A stretch of DNA of 16,044 nt, from contig CAZDXQ010000065.1 in the NCBI GenBank assembly GCA_964509545.1, forward strand, positions 1 to 16,044, read 5' to 3'. The translations under genes were made by a program, and so were the position numbers. Source of the stretch: JADJWR01 sp964509545. Its GTDB lineage: Bacteria > Pseudomonadota > Gammaproteobacteria > Burkholderiales > Burkholderiaceae_F. This document shows, piece by piece, positions 1 to 7,211 of this stretch. Every line of letters starts with the position of its first letter. Within the stretch, counting starts at the first letter, position 1. A model generated the notes under the pieces. The model had not been told where the DNA came from and did not search any database. It saw only the letters and a list, made by a program, of their open reading frames with translations.

Positions 1-268
1 TGCCATCGGTTGAGACATGACTATTATTGATCTATTGAAAGAGAAATAGAATTAGTGCCTGGCTGCTGCTCGCCCAGACGAAAACGATGAGCACGACGAG
101 TGCGCGCACACCGCAAAGGTTGACGGACAAGGCGTTCATCCGCGACACCCCCTCTGTATCAGCTGCGAGACCGCGGCTATCCAGCCCCCGCGCGAAAGGA
201 TGCCACCTTTCAGATTGACGTGAAACCGACTGCTGCGACGCCCGACCACCCCGGGCATGGACCGGACG
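1..268. other. Gene-poor left edge with an A+T-rich end
   Basis: No gene of normal size can be supported here. The first 55 bases are rich in A and T, with runs such as TATTATTGATCTATTGAAAG. The rest of the window is uniformly rich in G and C. The composition changes at about position 56. The only candidate coding sequence is a 35-codon minus-strand frame (32-139), listed separately. I see no clear terminator hairpin with a T-run after the thiolase stop at 269. The A+T-rich end could be the edge of a promoter or of acquired DNA lying mostly outside the window; the sequence does not decide this. Confidence 0.5.
32..139 (-). CDS. Possible 35-residue single-helix membrane peptide
   Basis: A minus-strand frame runs from ATG at 139 to TAG at 32-34. 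It starts MNALSVNLCG and continues with a strongly hydrophobic stretch (VRALVVLIVFVW, then ALILFLF), which would form one or two short membrane segments. A G-rich stretch, GAGGGGG, lies about 8 bases before the ATG and could serve as a ribosome binding site. The frame lies 129 bases downstream of the thiolase stop on the same strand. I recognise no family. The second half of the frame falls in the A+T-rich edge, so the hydrophobicity may simply reflect T-rich codons. It could easily be chance. Confidence 0.22.
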   Translation of the reverse strand: MNALSVNLCGVRALVVLIVFVWASSSQALILFLFQ

Positions 269-1453
269 TCACATCCGCTCAACGATCGTCACGTTGGCCA
301 ACCCGCCGCCTTCGCACATCGTCTGCAGGCCGTAACGCGCGCCGCGGGCGGCGAGGGCGTGCACCAGCGTCGTCATCAGCTTGGCGCCGGAGGCGCCAAG
401 GGGGTGGCCGAGGGCGATCGCGCCGCCGTTGACGTTCAGCCGTGCTGGATCGGCGCCGGTGGCCTTCAGCCACGCCAGCGGCACCGAGGCGAAGGCTTCG
501 TTGACTTCGAACAGGTCGATGTCGTCGAGCTTCAGCCCGGCCTTGCGCAGCGCCGCGGGCGTGGCCGGCACCGGGCCTTCGAGCATGATCACCGGATCGT
601 GGCCGATCACGGTCATCTGCCGGACCACGGCCAGCGGCTTGACGGCGCGGCCCAGCGCGCGCAGGCCGCGTTCGTTTGCCACCAGCAGCGCGGCGGCGCC
701 GTCGCAGATCTGGCTGGCCGTGGCGGCGCTGATGCGGCCGCCTTCGGCCAGCAACTTCACGGCCGCGATGCCCTCGCGCGTGGCGTCGAAGCGGATGCCT
801 TCGTCGGCGCTGTGCACCTCGCCCGTGGCGGCACCGCCGGCGTCGCGCACGGCGATCGGCACGATCTCGGCTGCGAAGCGCTGCTCGCGGGTGGCCGCCG
901 CGGCGTGCTGGTGGCTGGCGAGCGCGTATTCGTCCATCGCCTCCTTCGACAGGCCGTATTTCACGGCGAGCTGCTCGGCGCCGGTGAACTGGCTGAACTG
1001 CACGCCGGGATAACGCGCCTGCATCGCCGGGCTCATGTAGGTGCCGAAGCCGTTCTTGAACGGCAGCGTCGCCGGCAGGCCCATCGGCACGCGGGTCATG
1101 CTTTCGACGCCGCCGGCGATGACGACGTCCATCGCGCCCGCGAGCACCGCCTGTGCGGCGAAGTGCAGTGCCTGCTGCGATGAGCCGCACTGCCGGTCGA
1201 CCGAGACGCCGGGCACCGATTCCGGCAGCTTCGAAGCGAGCACGGCATTGCGGGCGATATTGTTCGACTGCTCGCCGGCCTGCCCGACGCAGCCGAGGAT
1301 CACGTCGTCGATGGCCGCCGGATCGATGTCCAGGCGCGACACCAGCGCGTCGATCACCTGCGCGGCGAGGTCGGCCGGATGCCAGCCGGCGAGCCGGCCG
1401 CCCTTGCGGGCGCCGGCCGTTCGCAGCGCGGCGACGATGAAGGCTTCGGCCAT
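269..1453 (-). CDS. Acetyl-CoA acyltransferase (thiolase)
   Basis: This 394-residue protein is a full-length thiolase. It catalyses either the thiolytic cleavage of 3-ketoacyl-CoA or the reverse condensation of two acyl-CoAs, in the cytoplasm. The nucleophilic cysteine is Cys89 in VDRQCGSSQQAL. The NEAF motif is at 318-321, the catalytic histidine is His350 in GGAIALGHPLGASG, and the acid/base cysteine is Cys380 in MCEGGG. All catalytic residues are present and in family order. The ATG at 1453 is chosen because AAGGGGG lies 6 bases upstream and the next residues (AEAFIVAALRT) are the usual thiolase start; the open frame extends further upstream but without thiolase character. It begins 35 bases after the stop of the preceding minus-strand gene, so it is probably the last gene of an operon. 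The sequence cannot tell whether it serves beta-oxidation, sterol-type side chains or acetoacetyl-CoA formation. Confidence 0.95.
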   Translation of the reverse strand: MAEAFIVAALRTAGARKGGRLAGWHPADLAAQVIDALVSRLDIDPAAIDDVILGCVGQAGEQSNNIARNAVLASKLPESVPGVSVDRQCGSSQQALHFAAQAVLAGAMDVVIAGGVESMTRVPMGLPATLPFKNGFGTYMSPAMQARYPGVQFSQFTGAEQLAVKYGLSKEAMDEYALASHQHAAAATREQRFAAEIVPIAVRDAGGAATGEVHSADEGIRFDATREGIAAVKLLAEGGRISAATASQICDGAAALLVANERGLRALGRAVKPLAVVRQMTVIGHDPVIMLEGPVPATPAALRKAGLKLDDIDLFEVNEAFASVPLAWLKATGADPARLNVNGGAIALGHPLGASGAKLMTTLVHALAARGARYGLQTMCEGGGLANVTIVERM

Positions 1454-1488
1454 GGCAACCCCCTTGAACTCTGCAGCGTCGGCGCTGC

Positions 1489-2088
1489 CTATTTCGATTC
1501 GCGCAGCCGGCGCGCCGCGGCGCCGGCGAAAGCGACCAGCGCCTCGCGTTCGACGCCGCGGCTGGAGAACCACAGCGCAACGCCGTCGTCTTCGGCGAGC
1601 AGCTGCAGTTCGCCGCCGCCGCGGCGCCTGATGGTGCTGGCCGTCTTCCACGGCCCCGGCGCTGGCACGACCTCGTCGCCGGAGGCGCGCGTCTCCTCGA
1701 TGAACGTGTCGACGAATTTCGCCGTGCCGCCGCCGTTGCCTTCGGCGCGCAGCGATGCGTGCGACATCATCACCAGCCAGACGTAACGCGACGACGCACC
1801 GCCCGTGCCGACGTCGATCGGCCAGTAGCAGGTCGCAGAGCGCGTCGCGCCGAGCGTCGGGATCCGAGCCTGCGGCGTGGCCTGCAGCTCGGGCAGGTCC
1901 GCCGCCGGCTGCGGGCCGAGACGGCCGCACAGGTCGAAGTCCAGCGTTGCCGCCAGCGGATGGCCGCCGCCGCGGACGGACTGCAGGCCGAAGTACAGCA
2001 GCAGCACGCCGACGACGAGGATGCCGACACCTGCGGGCCGGAAGCGCCCGGCCTGCCGTCGCACGGTTGCGCAAGCGGATGGCTTCAT
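1489..2088 (-). CDS. Unrecognised membrane-anchored protein
   Basis: The protein has 199 residues and I do not recognise its family. The N-terminus is basic (MKPSACATVRRQAGRFR) and is followed by one hydrophobic helix at about 20-36 (AGVGILVVGVLLLYFGL). This suggests a signal anchor with the remainder in the periplasm. The soluble part includes a TCYWPIDVG stretch near 86-94, an aromatic-rich YVWLVMM stretch near 102-108 and FVDTFIEETRASGDE near 125-139. It lies 37 bases after the carboxypeptidase stop and 35 bases before the thiolase start, so it is likely co-transcribed with both. The ATG at 2088 has only a weak, distant GAGG before it. The layout of one N-terminal helix plus a small domain recalls EpsI-type (DUF3485) exosortase-associated proteins, but I see no motif that confirms this. 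Confidence 0.7.
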   Translation of the reverse strand: MKPSACATVRRQAGRFRPAGVGILVVGVLLLYFGLQSVRGGGHPLAATLDFDLCGRLGPQPAADLPELQATPQARIPTLGATRSATCYWPIDVGTGGASSRYVWLVMMSHASLRAEGNGGGTAKFVDTFIEETRASGDEVVPAPGPWKTASTIRRRGGGELQLLAEDDGVALWFSSRGVEREALVAFAGAAARRLRESK

Positions 2089-2125
2089 CGGTGGCTTCGC
2101 CTCGAATGGATCATGTCGACGGCGC

Positions 2126-3823
2126 TCAGCGCAGCGTCGCGCTTGCCGTCACGCGGCCGGCGCGATCGTGCCACGCCGTCAGCCGCACGTCGCTGCCCGC
2201 CGGGGCGCGCACGATCCAGTCGGCATAGGCGCGGTCGGCGGTGGGCTTCCTGTTCGGCCAGAAGCTGATGCCGGTGTGCAGGTAGGCCCAGCCTTCGAGT
2301 TCGCCCAGTTCGGTGCGCGGCTTGCCGTCGATCAGGTCCGCGCCCGCGGGCAGCACGATCTCGGCCAGCACGCCGCGCAGCAGCTTGTGCCTGACCGCCA
2401 TCTTGGTCACGTAGGTCGGCAGCCAGCCAGTGTTCTGCACCACCAGCCGCACGCGCCAGGTGTCGGCGCCAATGTGGGTAACGGTGACCTCGCGCACTTC
2501 GAGTTTCGGCGAGATCAGCGCCTGCCACAGCAGCCACTGCGGGAAGCGGGCGATCTCCGCTTCCAGGCGGTGCGGTGGCGGGTTGTTGAAGGCCTTGGCC
2601 TTGTTCCAGCCGCCGAGCTCGACGCGGCCGAGCTGCGGATGTTCGAACGGCTTCCAGTCGACATGGCCGCGGCCGTCGAGCTCACGGTCGCTCCAATGCA
2701 GCATCTTCAGGTCGTCCTCGACCGGATGGTCGCGGAACCAGTGGATCCACTCCTTGTTGTCGATGCCGGCCTCCTTCTTCGGATTCCAGATCTCGACCGT
2801 CCACATGAACATGCCGAGGTGCTCGTAGATCCAGTCGAAGGCGCCGCTGATGAATTCGTTGGGGTAGTACTGGAACTCGTGCCAGACCGAGATTGCCGGG
2901 TAACCGGTCAGCTCCTCGCCGCGCTTGCCCACCGCCTGGTAGACCCACAGGTCCTCGGCCGGCATCTTGTCGTCGGGCAGATGGCCGAACGGACGCAGCA
3001 GCACGCCGGAGAAGGTGTGAAAACTGGTGCCGGCACAGATGTTCGGGTGCCGGACGATGAAGTCGACCACCGCGCGCACTTCCGGCTCCGAGGTCGGATA
3101 CGGCCCGGCGCCGAGCTGCTCGTACTCCTGCCGCCAGCCCGAGGGGAAGTTGCGGTTCAGGTCCAGCCCCTGCGCGTTGCCGTTGATGCCGGGAACGGTC
3201 ACCGAAACGCCGTCGAAGTTCTCGATCCGGCCCTCGGGCATCACGCGGAAGTACTCGCCGCCGGGCGGATCGGTCGGGTCGCGGCGCACCAGCAATCGCG
3301 GTTCCTGCGGATGCCGTTTCCACGGCCCGTTCGGATCGGCGATGCGCATCTGCAGGATGTTGCCGTCGCCGTCGATGTCCTCGGCGATCAGGCCCTCCAC
3401 CGGTTCCTCGTCGTACGGGTAGCGCCGGGTCGAAGAGCGGACGTACCTCGGTCTTTCCGCCATCGCCCACTCGGCGCCGTCGGGGTTGATGCGCGGGCAG
3501 ACGTAGAAGGCGCGCGTGGCCAGGCAGCGGGCCACGTCGGGGTTGTGCTCGCGGTTCTTCAACAGCCAGTCGATGAAGTACAGGCAGGCGGCGGAGGCGG
3601 AAAGCTCGACCGAGTGGATGTTGCCGTCGACCCAGAAGGCCGGCTTGTCGGCGGCCGGACCTGTCGACGTATCGGTCACCGTCAGCAGCGGGATCTCGCG
3701 GCCCTCGTAGCTGCGGCCGATCATCTCCAGCGCGATGTAGCGCGGGAATTCGGCGGCGAGCGCGCGCAGCAGGCCGAGCAGTTCTTCGTAGCGGTAGAAG
3801 CGGGAGTGATCGATCGTGGTCAT
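2126..3823 (-). CDS. M14 family zinc carboxypeptidase
   Basis: This 565-residue protein is an M14 metallocarboxypeptidase, which removes residues from the C-terminus of peptides or related amide substrates using one zinc ion. The zinc ligands are His70 and Glu73 (GNIHSVE) and His269 (GTSFHTFSG). The catalytic glutamate is Glu344 (WTVEIWNP). Substrate-contact motifs RINPDGAEWA (111-120) and DLNRNFPSGW (221-230) are intact. An insert at 149-160 (DIDGDGNILQMR) resembles a calcium-binding loop. After the catalytic domain, residues from about 440 to the end look like an extra beta-rich domain. No signal peptide is seen, so it is probably cytoplasmic. The ATG at 3823 is chosen because homology begins at once; the open frame continues far upstream across dctP, but only as antisense. 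It heads a likely operon with the two genes to its left and is divergent from dctP. Confidence 0.92.
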   Translation of the reverse strand: MTTIDHSRFYRYEELLGLLRALAAEFPRYIALEMIGRSYEGREIPLLTVTDTSTGPAADKPAFWVDGNIHSVELSASAACLYFIDWLLKNREHNPDVARCLATRAFYVCPRINPDGAEWAMAERPRYVRSSTRRYPYDEEPVEGLIAEDIDGDGNILQMRIADPNGPWKRHPQEPRLLVRRDPTDPPGGEYFRVMPEGRIENFDGVSVTVPGINGNAQGLDLNRNFPSGWRQEYEQLGAGPYPTSEPEVRAVVDFIVRHPNICAGTSFHTFSGVLLRPFGHLPDDKMPAEDLWVYQAVGKRGEELTGYPAISVWHEFQYYPNEFISGAFDWIYEHLGMFMWTVEIWNPKKEAGIDNKEWIHWFRDHPVEDDLKMLHWSDRELDGRGHVDWKPFEHPQLGRVELGGWNKAKAFNNPPPHRLEAEIARFPQWLLWQALISPKLEVREVTVTHIGADTWRVRLVVQNTGWLPTYVTKMAVRHKLLRGVLAEIVLPAGADLIDGKPRTELGELEGWAYLHTGISFWPNRKPTADRAYADWIVRAPAGSDVRLTAWHDRAGRVTASATLR

Positions 3824-3849
3824 GGATGGGGGTCCGGCGCGAGCGGCAC

Positions 3850-3855
3850 ATGATA
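3850..3855 (-). promoter_or_regulatory. Possible -10 element for the carboxypeptidase operon
   Basis: On the minus strand the hexamer TATCAT (five of six matches to TATAAT) lies 26 bases before the carboxypeptidase ATG at 3823. The expected -35 position holds no good TTGACA match, so this is only half a promoter. It is the most A+T-rich spot in this half of the divergent intergenic region. Confidence 0.28.
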
Positions 3856-3908
3856 CGAGCCGCGCTGGCCGCGAGGTCCGGCGCGTCGCTGCGCGCCGGC
3901 CGCTTCGC

Positions 3909-3937
3909 TTGACAACGCGGAAGCCGGTCATGAGACT
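3909..3937 (+). promoter_or_regulatory. Candidate sigma-70 promoter for dctP
   Basis: A perfect -35 hexamer TTGACA lies at 3909-3914. After a 17-base spacer, GAGACT (3932-3937) occupies the -10 position, with only three matches to TATAAT. It reads toward dctP, about 70 bases upstream of its ATG. A perfect 6-bp inverted repeat (TGCGCC/GGCGCA, 3968-3985) would fall in the leader just before the ribosome binding site. The weak -10 could mean activator dependence, but that is inference. Confidence 0.4.
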
Positions 3938-4006
3938 TCGGCGACTCCGCGGTCGGCACTTCCTTGATGCGCCGCTGCGGGCGCAGCCCAGGACCGGAGA
4001 CGTTTC

Positions 4007-4969
4007 ATGAAAACACTGCACATTTCCCTGCTCGCCGTCGCCGCCGTCGTCGCGTCCGCGGCCGCTTCGGCGCAGACGACCGTCCGCATCTCGCACGCCA
4101 CGCCGGCCACTTCGCACTATGGCGCCGGCACGCAGGCCTTCTGCGCCGAGATCGAGAAACGAACGGCCAACCGCTACAAGTGCCAGATCCAGCCGAACGT
4201 CAACGACGAACGCGCCAGCATCGAGGCGGTGCAGCTCGGCACGCTCGATGCGACCAACACCTCGACCGGTCCGGTGTCGAACTTCGTGCCCGAGGTCGGC
4301 ATCGTCGACATCCCGTTCCTGTTCCGCGACTACGACCATGCGCGCCGCGTGCTCGACGGCCCGATCGGCCAGGATCTGCTGGCCAAGTTCACCGCCAAGG
4401 GGCTGATCGGGCTGGCCTGGACCGAGAACGGCTTCCGCCACCTGACCAACAGCAAGCGGGCGGTCGTCAAGCCGGACGACGTCAAGGGCCTGAAGGTGCG
4501 AACGATGCAGAACCCGGTGCACATCCAGGCGTTCCAGTCGATCGGGGTGCAGCCGACACCGATGGCGTTCTCGGAACTGTTCACCGCTCTGCAGCAGGGC
4601 GTCGTCGACGGCCAGGAAAACCCGATCCCGGTGATCCTGTCGGCCAAGTTCTCGCAGGTACAGAAGCACCTGGCGCTGACCGGCCATGTGTACTCGCCGT
4701 CGGTGCTGATCCTGTCGCCGAAGCTGTGGAACTCGCTCACCGACGCCGACAAGGCCGCCTTCCGCGAGGCGGCGAAAATCGGTGCCGCCGCGCAGCGCAA
4801 GAAGGTCAACGACGACGAGGCCAGCGGTATCGATCAGCTGAAGAAGGAAGGGGTCGCGGTGAGCAGCATCGACGGCGCCGCCTTCCGAACGGCGATGACG
4901 CCCGCGTTCGCCGATTTCGCCAAGAAGTACGGCGCCGAAAACATCCGGCGCATCCAGGAGTTCAAGTAG
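4007..4969 (+). CDS. dctP: TRAP transporter substrate-binding protein, DctP family
   Basis: This 320-residue periplasmic binding protein captures a solute, typically an organic acid, for the DctQM membrane pair. A Sec signal peptide is clear: MKTLHISLLA, then an alanine/valine core ending ASAQ, with cleavage around residue 22-23 before TTVRISHATP. The ligand-carboxylate arginine of the family fits Arg165 in KGLKVRTMQNP, and the late-domain motif GVVDGQENP is at 198-206. Length matches the family. GGAG lies 7 bases before the ATG. The two membrane genes follow, but a 262-bp gap with an intrinsic terminator intervenes, which would let this gene be made in excess over them. The ligand cannot be named from sequence. 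Confidence 0.95.
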   Translation: MKTLHISLLAVAAVVASAAASAQTTVRISHATPATSHYGAGTQAFCAEIEKRTANRYKCQIQPNVNDERASIEAVQLGTLDATNTSTGPVSNFVPEVGIVDIPFLFRDYDHARRVLDGPIGQDLLAKFTAKGLIGLAWTENGFRHLTNSKRAVVKPDDVKGLKVRTMQNPVHIQAFQSIGVQPTPMAFSELFTALQQGVVDGQENPIPVILSAKFSQVQKHLALTGHVYSPSVLILSPKLWNSLTDADKAAFREAAKIGAAAQRKKVNDDEASGIDQLKKEGVAVSSIDGAAFRTAMTPAFADFAKKYGAENIRRIQEFK

Positions 4970-5195
4970 GCACAGGCCGGTCGCGCCGGGTGTTTCGTCG
5001 CAGGCCAGCTTCGGCGCGGCCGAAGTCAGGGGTCGAAGGCCCGGCCGCGGACACAACATCGAGCCGATCCAGGACTGCATCAAGTAGGCCGGATGGACCT
5101 TGGCGGATGCTGGATCGCAGCCTGACTTGGCGTCAGCGAAGACGGGGGCCGCGGGCGCGGCCGCGCGCACAACTTCGAGCGACGGCTGACGACGT
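4970..5195 (+). repeat. Degenerate copies of the dctP 3' end
   Basis: The dctP-dctQ gap holds sequence that echoes the end of dctP. Bases 5055-5087 (AACATC ... ATCCAG ... ATCAAGTAG) align with the dctP end at 4940-4969, with one extra codon. In frame, this reads HNIEPIQDCIK-stop, against ENIRRIQEFK-stop in dctP. A second echo at 5159-5180 matches 5043-5064 at 19 of 22 bases. No full gene is present. It looks like the remains of a partial tandem duplication of a dctP tail, or of a second, decayed binding-protein gene. I have not aligned it formally. Confidence 0.4.
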
Positions 5196-5224
5196 GCGCC
5201 CCGAATCGCCGGGGCGCTTTTTTT
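5196..5224 (+). terminator. Rho-independent terminator between dctP and dctQ
   Basis: A perfect 8-bp stem, GCGCCCCG (5196-5203) with CGGGGCGC (5210-5217), closes a 6-base loop AATCGC. Seven T residues follow directly (5218-5224). This is a textbook intrinsic terminator on the plus strand. It ends 7 bases before the dctQ start, so read-through or attenuation would set the ratio of binding protein to membrane subunits. Confidence 0.85.
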
Positions 5225-5231
5225 CCCGGTC

Positions 5232-5726
5232 GTGTTCTCCCGCCTGATCCTTGCCGTCGACCGCCGCTTCACGCAGGTCGTGTGGCTTGCGGCGGCCACG
5301 CTGCTCGCGCTGCTCGCCTGCATCGGGCTGTTCCAGGTGGTGACCCGCTTCGTGTGGAACCAGCCGAGCCCGTGGAGCGAGGAACTGATCGGGCGCCTGT
5401 TCGTCTGGTGCGTGATGCTCGGCACCGTCGTCGCGTTCCGCCAGGGGGCACTGGTGTCGGTGGACGTGATGCTGCGTCTGTCCACCGGGACGTGGCGCCG
5501 GGTCGTGCGCCGGCTGATCCTCGTCGTGACCCTTGGTTTCCTCGCCGCGCTGGTCGGGTACGGCTTCGATCTGGCCTGGCGCATCCGCTTCCAGACCTTC
5601 GCCACGTTGCCGCTGTCGATCGCCTGGGCTTATCTCGCGGTGCCGGTCGGCGCGCTGTTCTCGATGCTGGCGGTGATCGCGCACCACCTCGAGCCGGTGA
5701 ACCGCGAACTGGAACTGCAGAGATAA
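5232..5726 (+). CDS. dctQ: TRAP transporter small permease, DctQ family
   Basis: This 164-residue inner-membrane protein is the small subunit of the TRAP transporter. Four hydrophobic helices lie at roughly 15-37, 52-72, 93-113 and 128-150. The family signature is present: PWSEELIGRLFVW (47-59) with the conserved tryptophan, paired glutamates and arginine, and later LPLSIAWAYLAVPVGAL. The start is taken as GTG at 5232, since no ATG occurs before the first helix. No ribosome binding site is visible, because the T-run of the terminator fills the space in front. Translation initiation may therefore be weak. Its TAA stop lies within the AAGG ribosome binding site of dctM, which suggests coupling. 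Confidence 0.9.
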   Translation: MFSRLILAVDRRFTQVVWLAAATLLALLACIGLFQVVTRFVWNQPSPWSEELIGRLFVWCVMLGTVVAFRQGALVSVDVMLRLSTGTWRRVVRRLILVVTLGFLAALVGYGFDLAWRIRFQTFATLPLSIAWAYLAVPVGALFSMLAVIAHHLEPVNRELELQR

Positions 5727-5735
5727 GGCGCTGCC

Positions 5736-7202
5736 GTGACGACCGCGATGATCATCACGATGCTGGTGTGCTTCGCCTTCAGCATTTCCGTGGCGGTGTC
5801 GATCGGGCTGGCCTCGATGCTCGGCATCGGCGTGTTCTCCGACGCGAACCTGTTCGAACTGCCGCGGCAGGCGTTCATCGCCATCGACAAGTTCCCGCTG
5901 GTGGCGATCCCGTTCTTCATTCTGGCCGGCAACCTGATGGAAAACGGCGGCATCTCGCGCCGGCTGGTCGACTTCGCCAAGAGCATCGTCGGCGGCGTGC
6001 AGGGCGGCCTGCCGATGACCTGCGTGCTGACCTGCATGATCTTTGCCGCCGTCTCTGGTTCGTCGGTCGCCACCACCTTCGCCATCGGCGCGATCCTGAT
6101 CCCGGCGCTGATCCAGCACGGTTACCCGCGCCCCTGGGCGGCGTCGCTGCAGGCGGCGAGCGCCGAACTCGGCGTGGTGATCCCGCCGTCGATCCCGATG
6201 ATCCTGTTCGGCGTCAGCGCCGAGGTGTCGATCGGCGAGATGTTCATCGCCGGCTTCGGCCCCGGCCTGCTGATCGGCGGCGCGCTGATGCTGTTCGTCT
6301 ATCTGTACTGCAAGCGCAACGGATGGGGCAGGCGCGACGGCGACGGCAAGCTGCCTTTCGCCACCGCGCTGGAAGACATCGCCGCGCTGGCCGGCGCGCT
6401 GGCCGCGTTCTGGCTCGGCAACCGCGTGATCGGGCCGTGGTGGGCCGCCGGCATGAGCGAGCAGGACGTCGACCGCATCGGTGATCTCGCCGGGATGCTG
6501 CTCGCGGTCGGCTACTTCGCGGTGCTGATGCTGATCCCGCGCGTGCGCGCGGCGCTGCTGGCGCGCTCGACGTTCGCGCTGCTGATGCCGGTGATCATTC
6601 TCGGCGGCATCTACGGCGGCGTGTTCACGCCGACCGAGGCCTCGGTGGTCGCGGTGTTCTACGCGCTGCTGGTGGGCATCTTCGTCTACCGCGAAGTCAG
6701 GCCGGGCGACGTGCTGGCGGTGCTGAAGAAGTCGGTCATCTCCTCGGCGGTGATCATGTTCATCATCGCCACCGCCGGCGTGTTCGCCTGGCTGATCGAC
6801 CGCGCCGGCGTGCCCGAACAGATCGGCCTGTGGCTGCGCGCCACTCTCGACTCGCCGGCGCTGTTCCTGCTCGGCGTTAACGCCGCGCTGTTCGCCATCG
6901 GCATGTTCATCGAGACCTCGGCGGCGATCATCGTGTTGGCGCCGATCCTGGTGCCGGTGGCGGTGCACTTCGGCATCGACCCGGTGCACTTCGGCATCGT
7001 CATGGTCGTCAACCTGGCGCTCGGCATGATCACGCCGCCGTTCGGCGTGAACCTGTTCGCTGCCTGCGCCGTGGCGCGCGTATCGCTCGATCAGATCGTC
7101 ACACGGCTGCTGCCTTTCGTTGCCGTGGTGCTCGGCTGCCTGATGGTGGTGACCTACGTGCCTACGCTGACGCTGTTCCTGCGCGATCTCGTCTATCGCT
7201 GA
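5736..7202 (+). CDS. dctM: TRAP transporter large permease, DctM family, enlarged
   Basis: This 488-residue multi-helix protein is the ion-coupled channel of the TRAP transporter. Family motifs are intact: IPFFILAGNLMENGGISRR (58-76), SGSSVATTFAIGAILIPAL (107-125), VIPPSIPMILFG (148-159), GGIYGGVFTPTEAS (290-303) and LGMITPPFGVNLF (429-441). The usual length is about 425-430 residues. The extra 60-65 residues lie between CKRNGWGRR (192-200) and STFALLMPVIILGG (278-291), and seem to add two hydrophobic segments (about 212-234 and 248-268). The start is GTG at 5736, with AAGG 8 bases before it; the first ATG in frame is four codons later. It begins 9 bases after dctQ. Confidence 0.93.
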   Translation: MTTAMIITMLVCFAFSISVAVSIGLASMLGIGVFSDANLFELPRQAFIAIDKFPLVAIPFFILAGNLMENGGISRRLVDFAKSIVGGVQGGLPMTCVLTCMIFAAVSGSSVATTFAIGAILIPALIQHGYPRPWAASLQAASAELGVVIPPSIPMILFGVSAEVSIGEMFIAGFGPGLLIGGALMLFVYLYCKRNGWGRRDGDGKLPFATALEDIAALAGALAAFWLGNRVIGPWWAAGMSEQDVDRIGDLAGMLLAVGYFAVLMLIPRVRAALLARSTFALLMPVIILGGIYGGVFTPTEASVVAVFYALLVGIFVYREVRPGDVLAVLKKSVISSAVIMFIIATAGVFAWLIDRAGVPEQIGLWLRATLDSPALFLLGVNAALFAIGMFIETSAAIIVLAPILVPVAVHFGIDPVHFGIVMVVNLALGMITPPFGVNLFAACAVARVSLDQIVTRLLPFVAVVLGCLMVVTYVPTLTLFLRDLVYR

Positions 7203-7211
7203 GACTGTCCG

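Noticed and set aside
17..49. A 10-codon plus-strand frame (MTIIDLLKEK) at the left edge
   Set aside because: It is too short to judge, has no strong ribosome binding site, and occurs by chance in A+T-rich DNA.
1877..3853. A 658-codon plus-strand frame opposite the M14 gene
   Set aside because: It is a mirror frame of the carboxypeptidase, with low-complexity composition and no motif.
3824..5605. A minus-strand open frame that extends the carboxypeptidase upstream to over 1,100 codons
   Set aside because: The upstream part is antisense to dctP and dctQ, has no recognisable domain and is rich in Arg, Ala and Gly. The M14 homology starts at the ATG at 3823. Long open antisense frames are expected at this G+C content.
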